A DNA stretch of 37,572 nucleotides from an uncultured Pirellulaceae bacterium (GTDB lineage: Bacteria; Planctomycetota; Planctomycetia; Pirellulales; Pirellulaceae). Shown piece after piece: positions 19,065 through 26,929 of this stretch. The stretch is taken from contig CALDEW010000071.1 in the NCBI GenBank assembly GCA_937942355.1, positions 1 to 37,572 of the forward strand, given 5' to 3'. The first letter of the stretch is position 1, and the number at the start of each line of letters is the position of its first letter. Position numbers and translations under genes: made by a program. The notes under the pieces are model-generated. The model had not been told where the DNA came from. It made no database searches and saw nothing but the letters and a program-made list of their open reading frames with translations.

Positions 19065-19616
19065 ATGAGACTTGACGCGATTTCAATCGGTGACAACCCA
19101 CCCGACGATATTAACGTAATTGTTGAAGTCCCTGTTGGAGGGCAACCCATTAAGTACGAAATGGACAAAGCGTCGGGAACCTTATTCGTTGACCGATTCT
19201 TATACACTTCGATGGTCTATCCAGGAAACTATGGATTCGTCCCGCACACGCTATCGGCCGACGGAGACCCGATCGACGTTTTGGTCTGCAACACTCGGGC
19301 AATCGTTCCCGGTGCTGTGATCAATTGCCGTCCTCTTGGCGTGTTGATCATGGAAGACGACGCTGGCCATGATGAAAAGATCATCGCCGTACCGTCATCG
19401 AAGCTAACGCGGCGCTATGAGAAATTGAAGTCCTACAACGATCTTCCCGAGATTACGGTCGAGCAGATTGAGCACTTCTTTGGTCACTACAAAGATCTTG
19501 AGCCTGGGAAATGGGTCAAAATTGCGCAGTGCTGTGAGGTCGACGTGGCAAAAAAGCTGATTCTCGAAGCCATCTCCCGAGAAAACGCGAATCTCGCAGC
19601 TAAAAACTCAGTTTAA
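19065..19616 (+). CDS. ppa: Inorganic pyrophosphatase
   Basis: '[46 protein letters not shown]' is a soluble family I PPase signature. Confidence 0.96.
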   Translation: MRLDAISIGDNPPDDINVIVEVPVGGQPIKYEMDKASGTLFVDRFLYTSMVYPGNYGFVPHTLSADGDPIDVLVCNTRAIVPGAVINCRPLGVLIMEDDAGHDEKIIAVPSSKLTRRYEKLKSYNDLPEITVEQIEHFFGHYKDLEPGKWVKIAQCCEVDVAKKLILEAISRENANLAAKNSV

Positions 19617-19736
19617 GTCATCCAGACTACGCGGGAACTGCCGAATAAAATAGAGCTGCTTATCAGAGGTAGCCCAGTTCGAAACCGGCCGTTTTTTTAC
19701 TGTCGATCCACGCCCGCTGAACTTTGCTGAGATTAA

Positions 19737-22109
19737 ATGAAGATAGCCAAACCACATTTGGATCGTCGAATACGTTGGATCGCTTTGTCGGCAACGGTCG
19801 TGGCTGTTATCGCTCTCGGTTCAACGACCTTTGGGCAGATGCCACCCGCGGACTTCAAACGCGGGCAAGCAATCTATGAGCAGTCCTGCGCCGGCTGCCA
19901 CGGCGAAAAAGCGGAAGGCGTTGAGGGCGTTTACGATTCCCCTCTGACCGGAGATCTACCGGTCAAAGAACTTAGCAAGTACGTCGATCAGACGATGCCC
20001 GAGGGAGCTCCTGAGGACTGCGCCGGAGCCGACGCGGAATTGGTGACGGCGTATCTCTATCAAGCCTTCTATTCCAGAACCGCACAGCGCAGGAACAATC
20101 CGCCTGATATCGAATTCTCACGCCGAACCGTTGGCCAGTACCAAAACTCAGTGCGTGATATCGTCAAAGCGTTTCGGGGAGCTCCGCGGATCGGCGAAAA
20201 ACGGGGCTTTAGAACAAGATACAACAGCACGCGCGAAATCTGGAAAGGCAAACCCGCGATTGAGCGTCTTGAGCCGACCATTGACTTTGATTTCGGCGAT
20301 AAGTCACCAGACCCAGAAAAACTAAAAGATCCCAAACAATTTTCGATCAGTTTTAAAGGTGGCTTGATCATCAAAGAAACGGGAACCTATGAGTTTATTG
20401 TTTCTTCGAAGAACGGATTTTCCCTGTCCTGCAATGGCAACGACCAACTCATCGACAATCGAGTAAATTCAACCCAACAGGAAGAGTTCCGAGCGAAGAT
20501 GCGATTTGACGAAGGCGAAGTCTACCCAGTCGCTCTGACAATGTTTAAGTACAACGACGAAACTGCGAACATAAAACTCGAATGGGTGAAACCCTCTGGC
20601 ATCCGCGAGGTCATTCCCGAGCGATCAGTTTCCAGCGGTCGGTTCCATCCGATGGTGGTTCTAAAAACAAAATTCCCAGCCGACGACAGCAGCATTGGCT
20701 ACGCGCGGGGGACAAGTATCTCAGACCAATGGGATTCTGCAACGACACGCGCCGCGATGGAGACAATGAACTTTTTCGAACGTGAGCTGGATTCAATTCT
20801 TGCTGATAAATATGGTCGAATAAGACGCCGCCGAAGCAGGGCAACCGAAGAAGAACGAGCAGCAAAAGATCACCAACGACATCTCAAATTCGCGACCGAT
20901 TTTGTCAAAGCGGCGTTCGGGCGCGAGTTGGACGAGCAAGAAAAACAGTTTTTCGTCGATCGGCAATTTGAAATTGCCTCCAACGACTTGGCTGCGGTCA
21001 AACGTACCATGTTGCTGACGCTCAAATCGCCGCAGTTTCTTTATTTAACTTGCTTTGAAAGCGATGTGGATTCTTATGATATCGCAAATCGTCTCTCGAT
21101 CGTATTGTGGGATTCAATTCCAGATAAAGAACTGACCAAACTCGCCGCCAAAGGAAAACTGAAGGACAGAGAACAAGTCTCCGACGCCGCATGGGAAATG
21201 CTCTACAACGCGCGCACACGCCAGAAGTTGTCCGAGTTCTTCTATCATTGGTTGGAGATGGAAAAAGCGTCGCACGCTTCCAAAGACGAGGACATTTATC
21301 CCGGCTTTGGGCAGGAACTGATTCAATCGTTGCGCGATTCAATTGACATGTCATTGAATGAAATCGTCTGGTCCGATGAACCCGATTTTCGCAAACTATT
21401 GTTGTTTGATGAAATTTATATCGATCAACGGATGGCCGCCTTTTACGGTATCGAAAAGACCGAGAAAGAACGTTTTCAAAAGGTCAGTTTCGAATCCGAC
21501 CGAAGGTCAGGAATTCTGACTCATCCCTACTTAATGACTGGACTGGCCTACTACAAGAACACCTCGCCAATCCATCGAGGCGTCTTCGTCGCGAAAAGTT
21601 TATTGGGCCGTTCGCTGAAGCCACCACCGATCGACGTGGAGCCGTTGGAAGAAGAGTTTGATCCTTCGATGACGACGCGCGAGCGGGTGACGCACCAGAC
21701 AAAAGAAATCAATTGCAGCGGTTGCCATAGCGTCATCAATCCGCTGGGCTTTAGTTTAGAGAACTACGATGCCGTTGGTAGATTTCGCGACACCGAAAAA
21801 GACAAACCGATTGACTCCAAAACGGTCTACCTCTCACCAACATCCGAAGAGGTCGTATTCGACGGCGCGAAAGACCTAGCAAACTACTTGGTCAAAAGCC
21901 CGGAAGCTCATCGTAACTTTATTGAGAAGATGTTTGAACATTTCGTTAAACAGCCAATCTATGCGTTTGGGCCCGATGTGCTCGACCAGATGCAAGTAAA
22001 GTTCGAGCAATCAAATTTCAACGTTCAGAATCTGATCGTCGAAATTGCAATCGTGGCGGCTACCCACGATGCGAATTTTCCCGATGACAAAAAGAACAAC
22101 GACGAATAA
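19737..22109 (+). CDS. DUF1592/DUF1588-type planctomycete protein with N-terminal cytochrome c and PA14-like regions
   Basis: 'CAGCHGEKAEG' N-terminal heme motif; PA14-like 'SISFKGGLIIKETGTYEFIVSSKNGFSLSCNGNDQLIDN'; second CxxCH 'INCSGCHSVINPLGFSLENYDAVGRFR'. Confidence 0.9.
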   Translation: MKIAKPHLDRRIRWIALSATVVAVIALGSTTFGQMPPADFKRGQAIYEQSCAGCHGEKAEGVEGVYDSPLTGDLPVKELSKYVDQTMPEGAPEDCAGADAELVTAYLYQAFYSRTAQRRNNPPDIEFSRRTVGQYQNSVRDIVKAFRGAPRIGEKRGFRTRYNSTREIWKGKPAIERLEPTIDFDFGDKSPDPEKLKDPKQFSISFKGGLIIKETGTYEFIVSSKNGFSLSCNGNDQLIDNRVNSTQQEEFRAKMRFDEGEVYPVALTMFKYNDETANIKLEWVKPSGIREVIPERSVSSGRFHPMVVLKTKFPADDSSIGYARGTSISDQWDSATTRAAMETMNFFERELDSILADKYGRIRRRRSRATEEERAAKDHQRHLKFATDFVKAAFGRELDEQEKQFFVDRQFEIASNDLAAVKRTMLLTLKSPQFLYLTCFESDVDSYDIANRLSIVLWDSIPDKELTKLAAKGKLKDREQVSDAAWEMLYNARTRQKLSEFFYHWLEMEKASHASKDEDIYPGFGQELIQSLRDSIDMSLNEIVWSDEPDFRKLLLFDEIYIDQRMAAFYGIEKTEKERFQKVSFESDRRSGILTHPYLMTGLAYYKNTSPIHRGVFVAKSLLGRSLKPPPIDVEPLEEEFDPSMTTRERVTHQTKEINCSGCHSVINPLGFSLENYDAVGRFRDTEKDKPIDSKTVYLSPTSEEVVFDGAKDLANYLVKSPEAHRNFIEKMFEHFVKQPIYAFGPDVLDQMQVKFEQSNFNVQNLIVEIAIVAATHDANFPDDKKNNDE

Positions 22110-22133
22110 TCAAAAATCTTTGTGGAAGACGCG

Positions 22134-23465
22134 ATGAGTAATTCCTATCGACGACGAGAGTTTCTTTCGAAGCTGGGTGTGGGCGCAGCGGCGCTGCCGT
22201 TTGTGGCGGGATTGCCAGCGGTCATGGGGGCTCAGCCTGCAGGCCCTTTGAAACGTAAGAATAAACAGCGCGTCATTGTTATGTTTTCGCCAAACGGCGT
22301 TGTACAAGACCAGTACTGGCCTGAAACCGAAGGGGCTGACTTTGAACTCACGCCCATCCTACAGCCGCTGGCAGATTTCAAAGATAAAATGCTGCTGCTT
22401 CATGGAGTTTCCAACAAAGTGGGTGGCGACGGCGATAGCCACATGCGCGGGATGAGTTGTTTGCTGACCGGTGCGGAACTGTTGCCAGGAAATATCCAAG
22501 GCGGTTCGAACACGCCAGCTGGTTGGGCAAGTGATATCTCAGTGGATCAGGAACTAAAAAACTTCTTGCAGTCGCAGCCAACAACGGCCACGCGTTTTGG
22601 TTCACTTGAATTTGGCGTCGAGATCCGCAATGAAGCCGATCCGTGGACACGCATGGTCTATGCCGGGAAGAACCGGCCGATCGCGCCCACCCAAGACCCA
22701 TACTCCATGTTCACACGAATGTACGGACGCAGCAAAGATGATGATCTACTGCGCAGCGTATTGGATGACGTCAAAGATCAGCTCAAATCCGTCGGTAGTC
22801 GTGTTGGAAAAGAGGCGCAAGAGATGATGCAGGAGCACCAGAGCTTTGTCTCGGAGATGGAACGCGATCTGCGCGAAGCGGCTCAACAAAAGCTCGATTT
22901 ACCAGCGCCGAATTTGGAGGATGGCGTATCCCTACGCCAAAGCAATATGCCAAAGATCTCCAGAATGCAAATTGATCTACTGGTCAACGGTTTTGCCAAC
23001 AACATGAATCGTGTCGCGACGCTCCAGTATTCTAACTCCGTTGGGCAGGTTCGTATGAAATGGTTGGGCATCAACGAACCCCATCACCAACTCTCTCATG
23101 ATCCTGACATGAAAGAAGACTCGCAGAAGAAACTGACCAAGATCAACCAGTGGTTTGCAGGCGAGATGCATTATCTTTTGAAGAGACTGGCTGAAACCAA
23201 GGAGCCAGGCACTGATGAAAGTTTGCTTGACAATACGCTTGTGATCTGGACCAACGAGCTTGGAAAAGGCAATTCGCATACGCTGCAAAACATTCCAATG
23301 CTGTTAGTGGGTTCCGCAGCTGGATTCAAAATGGGGCGATATTTGAAATTAGGTAATGTCGCCCATAATCGACTCTGGATGACACTCACATCAGCGTTTG
23401 GCCATGAGTTAGAATCGTTCGGTGTGAAGAATCTCTGCGACGGCGGCAAGCTGAATCTGGCCTAA
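22134..23465 (+). CDS. DUF1552 domain protein with Tat-like signal
   Basis: 'MSNSYRRREFLSKLGVGAAALPFVAGLPAVMGA' leader; 'FSPNGVVQDQYWPETEGADFELTPILQPLADFKDKMLLLHGV', typical DUF1552. Starts 24 bp after the DUF1592 gene. Confidence 0.9.
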   Translation: MSNSYRRREFLSKLGVGAAALPFVAGLPAVMGAQPAGPLKRKNKQRVIVMFSPNGVVQDQYWPETEGADFELTPILQPLADFKDKMLLLHGVSNKVGGDGDSHMRGMSCLLTGAELLPGNIQGGSNTPAGWASDISVDQELKNFLQSQPTTATRFGSLEFGVEIRNEADPWTRMVYAGKNRPIAPTQDPYSMFTRMYGRSKDDDLLRSVLDDVKDQLKSVGSRVGKEAQEMMQEHQSFVSEMERDLREAAQQKLDLPAPNLEDGVSLRQSNMPKISRMQIDLLVNGFANNMNRVATLQYSNSVGQVRMKWLGINEPHHQLSHDPDMKEDSQKKLTKINQWFAGEMHYLLKRLAETKEPGTDESLLDNTLVIWTNELGKGNSHTLQNIPMLLVGSAAGFKMGRYLKLGNVAHNRLWMTLTSAFGHELESFGVKNLCDGGKLNLA

Positions 23466-23640
23466 GAGGTTGTGCAAGCTGTTGAAACTTCTGAGCTGCA
23501 AGGCGGTAGCCGCAGGTTGCCGAGTGAGGAACAGAAACGTCAGGAAAACGTAGGTCAACCAACCTGCGGCAATTGCATTGCCGCTCACCGGGGCACGTCC
23601 CTACGCTTTCACCCCACCTACACTCAGAAAAGTGAGCGCC

Positions 23641-26600
23641 ATGAAAGACATTCTTTCTCCGATCAACTTCTTTTTGTCGGCGCTTGCGGGCGTCTCCGCG
23701 ATCTGCTTTCTCACGCAATCCGTCTTCAGCCAAACCGCTGACGGCGAATCAACGCCGGTTCATCAACCCGCCAAAGCAACGACCCAATTCGAGATCCATC
23801 CGGAGCTGGAAGTTGGCCTGTTCGCGGCCGAGCCGCTGATGGCGAACCCTTCGAATATTGACGTCGATCATTTAGGGCGCGTTTGGGTCTGCGAGGTCAT
23901 CAACTATCGGCATTTCCGCAACACTGACGCCAAAGTACGAGAAGCGGGTGATCGAATTCTGATTATCGAAGATACCGATGGCGATGCGGTTGCAGACAAA
24001 TCAACGGTGTTCTACCAAGGCCGTGACATTGATTCAGCTCACGGAATCTGCGTTCTTGGCAATCGCGTTTTGGTTTCGGCCAATGATTCTGTTTTCTTTT
24101 TGACCGACACCGATGGCGATCTCAAGTCCGACAAAAAAGAGATCTTGTTCACCGGAATTTCAGGTACCCAGCACGACCACGGAATCCACACTTTTGTTTT
24201 TGGCCCCGATGGAAAACTATATTTCAACTTTGGCAATGAAGGAAAACAGATCTGTGACGCCAAGGGAAAACCAATCGTCGACCGGGCCGGAAATGTCGTC
24301 AATGATAAGGGAAAACCTTATCGTCAAGGCATGGTGTTTCGCTGCAATCTCGATGGCAGTGATTTTGAAACGTTGGCTTGGAATTTTCGCAACAATTGGG
24401 AAGTTTGTGTTGACGCGTTTGGGACGATGTGGCAATCAGACAACGATGATGATGGTCACCGATCAACCCGAATTAATTACGTGATGCCCTTCGGTGACTA
24501 CGGTTATGTCGACCAGCGTACCGGCAGCAATTGGCAAACGCCGCGCACGCACATGGAAAAAGACGTCCCGTCACGCCACTGGCATCAAAACGATCCGGGT
24601 GTCATTCCAAACTTGTTAAACACCGGTGCTGGGTCACCGACCGGCATCTGTGTCTACGAAGGCGATCGTCTTGCTAACATTTTCCACAATCAGATCATTC
24701 ACTGCGATGCCGGACCCAGTGTTGTGCGCAGCTATCCCGTGACGCAAAACGGTGCCGGTTATTCGGCGAGTATCGTAAACATGGTCGATGGTGCTGAAAA
24801 GAACCAATGGTTTCGTCCGTCCGACGTTTGTGTGGCGCCCGACGGTTCGCTGATCGTCGCTGATTGGTACGATCCGGGCGTTGGCGGCCATCGCATGCAG
24901 GACGTAGAACGAGGAAGGCTTTTCCACGTGACAGCCAAAGGGCAGGGCGGGGCTTACCATTCCAAGGCCACCGGTTTCACGGCTCCGGATTTCTCAACGC
25001 CAGCATCAGCCGTGAATGCTTTAGTCAGCCCCAATCAAGCCACGCGCTTTCTGGCTTGGCAAGCCATCGCGCGGTTTGGCTGGGAGGAGACGTCGTCCGA
25101 ATTGCGTTCGATGCTTAGGCATTCCAATCCGAGATTCCAGGCACGCGCGCTATGGGCGATTTTGCATGTTGCTGATGAAGCGACCCAAGAAAAAGAAATC
25201 CATTCTATCTTGACTGGCGGCAACGAAGATCTCAAGGTGACCGCGATCCGTTATCTTGCTCAGCCGGGCTCCGAAAAACTTGCAAAGTCACTTAACAATT
25301 TCATCGACTGGAAGAGCGCCTCGGCGAAAACGAACCGGGAACTGCTGCTGGCTTTGCGACACTGGCCTTTCGATGAGGGAATGCACGCCAATCATTGGGC
25401 AGACTTAGTCAGCCAATATGTGGCCGGCGACCGTTGGCACTTGGAAGCGATGGGAATCGCCGCACAAGGGAATTGGGATTCGTGTTTAAATGCTTGGCTA
25501 AATCGACAAACTGGAAAACAATCGACCATCGCAGCAGGCCGCGAGATCATTTGGCGCTCCCGAGGAACCCAATCGGCAAAACTACTTGGAAAACTGTTGA
25601 GGCACGAAGGCACCACCGTTGAGCAGGCGGCAAGCTATCTGCGGGCTTTCGATTTCCTCGACGCTTCGACATCAAAGACCGCGTTGGCGGATCTTGCGTT
25701 TGGCGTCCAACAGGAAGGCCCTGAACCTGACGTCGCTCAATTTGTCATTCTCGAGGCCGCCAGTCGGCTTCAAAAAGACGATCTCAACGACGAACAATTG
25801 GCTCGCATGTCAGACATGATCGAATCGCGCCGCGGGACGCCAGAGTTTGTAACCGCCGTGGGAAAGTTCAGCTCGGAAAAACACTACAAAGATTTGCTGG
25901 AGATCGCTTCGACATCCGATGATCGGCAAATGGCTGCCGAGGCGATGGGGGTGCTGATGAACAAAGACCAAGGCAGTTTGGTTCACCGCGCCATTGTCGA
26001 TGCCCAAGAGAACACCCGAACCAGACTCTGTGACTCAATCGTCAACTGTGGTAAACGCAAGGCCGCGTACCTTCTGTCAGGCGTTGGAAAACGAAAGGAC
26101 CTTGATCTAGCGCTACGAACCTACGCGATTAAGCGGTTGGGCGAAATTCGATCCGGTGCGGGTGATATGCTGCGGTGGATCGACCAGAAAGAGTCAATCG
26201 ACGAAGCTATCATGCCCGCCATTAAAGCCGCACTTCACTCGGCGCCATGGCCGAAAATAAAAGAGAAGGCCAATGAACTCTTTCCTCTTCCACCGTCAAA
26301 AGACAATCGTCCGCTTCCGTCAATCAGCGACCTTGTCGCACGTAAAGGGGACGTCGTATCAGGACAGAAGGTCTACGCGGGCGTGGGAACATGCGCAAAA
26401 TGCCATGTCGTCGACAAACAGGGAATCGAAGTTGGGCCAGACCTAAGTGAAATCGGTAGTAAGCTGACCAAAACTGCGATGTATGAATCCATTTTCTTTC
26501 CTTCTGCCGGTATCAGCCACAACTACGAAAACTGGATGGTGATGACAGTCGATGGCGACATGATAACGGGGGTTCTCCTTGGCGAAACCGAGCAAGAGAT

Positions 26601-26766
26601 CCAGCTTAAAGATGACAAAGGCATCAAGCATGTGATTTCGATGGAAGACGTCGAGCAAAAGAAGCGCCAACGAATGTCCTTGATGCCAGAAGGCTTGCAT
26701 AAGGAGATGTCAGAGCAGGAGCTGGTCGATCTGGTTGCTTATTTGAGCAGCCTGAAAAAGAAGTAG
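23641..26766 (+). CDS. PVC-type heme-binding protein (membrane-bound dehydrogenase-like propeller, HEAT-like middle, C-terminal cytochrome c)
   Basis: 'LEVGLFAAEPLMANPSNIDVDHLGRVWVCEV' N-terminal propeller; repetitive helical middle; 'GVGTCAKCHVVDKQGIEVGPDLSEIG' C-terminal heme site. Confidence 0.92.
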   Translation: MKDILSPINFFLSALAGVSAICFLTQSVFSQTADGESTPVHQPAKATTQFEIHPELEVGLFAAEPLMANPSNIDVDHLGRVWVCEVINYRHFRNTDAKVREAGDRILIIEDTDGDAVADKSTVFYQGRDIDSAHGICVLGNRVLVSANDSVFFLTDTDGDLKSDKKEILFTGISGTQHDHGIHTFVFGPDGKLYFNFGNEGKQICDAKGKPIVDRAGNVVNDKGKPYRQGMVFRCNLDGSDFETLAWNFRNNWEVCVDAFGTMWQSDNDDDGHRSTRINYVMPFGDYGYVDQRTGSNWQTPRTHMEKDVPSRHWHQNDPGVIPNLLNTGAGSPTGICVYEGDRLANIFHNQIIHCDAGPSVVRSYPVTQNGAGYSASIVNMVDGAEKNQWFRPSDVCVAPDGSLIVADWYDPGVGGHRMQDVERGRLFHVTAKGQGGAYHSKATGFTAPDFSTPASAVNALVSPNQATRFLAWQAIARFGWEETSSELRSMLRHSNPRFQARALWAILHVADEATQEKEIHSILTGGNEDLKVTAIRYLAQPGSEKLAKSLNNFIDWKSASAKTNRELLLALRHWPFDEGMHANHWADLVSQYVAGDRWHLEAMGIAAQGNWDSCLNAWLNRQTGKQSTIAAGREIIWRSRGTQSAKLLGKLLRHEGTTVEQAASYLRAFDFLDASTSKTALADLAFGVQQEGPEPDVAQFVILEAASRLQKDDLNDEQLARMSDMIESRRGTPEFVTAVGKFSSEKHYKDLLEIASTSDDRQMAAEAMGVLMNKDQGSLVHRAIVDAQENTRTRLCDSIVNCGKRKAAYLLSGVGKRKDLDLALRTYAIKRLGEIRSGAGDMLRWIDQKESIDEAIMPAIKAALHSAPWPKIKEKANELFPLPPSKDNRPLPSISDLVARKGDVVSGQKVYAGVGTCAKCHVVDKQGIEVGPDLSEIGSKLTKTAMYESIFFPSAGISHNYENWMVMTVDGDMITGVLLGETEQEIQLKDDKGIKHVISMEDVEQKKRQRMSLMPEGLHKEMSEQELVDLVAYLSSLKKK

Positions 26767-26802
26767 CACCTGCACCAACATCAACCGAAGTGTGGGATGC
26801 GG

Positions 26803-26837
26803 CAACGAGTCCTATGCTTTGACAACGGGTCCTATGC
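26803..26837. repeat. Imperfect 20-bp tandem duplication CAACG(A/G)GTCCTATGC
   Basis: Copies at 26803-26817 and 26823-26837 with one mismatch. Confidence 0.7.
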
Positions 26838-26897
26838 GTTTAATGGAAGTGCTGGATTGGTGGTCTCATGCACTACCCTGCGTCAAAACGGTTTGTT

Positions 26898-26921
26898 GTG
26901 AAACCACGACCATGGTTTCAC
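26898..26921. terminator. Hairpin in convergent intergenic region (possible bidirectional terminator)
   Basis: GTGAAACCA (26898-26906)/TGGTTTCAC (26913-26921). No T tract follows on either strand. Confidence 0.4.
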
Positions 26922-26929
26922 GGTTCAGC

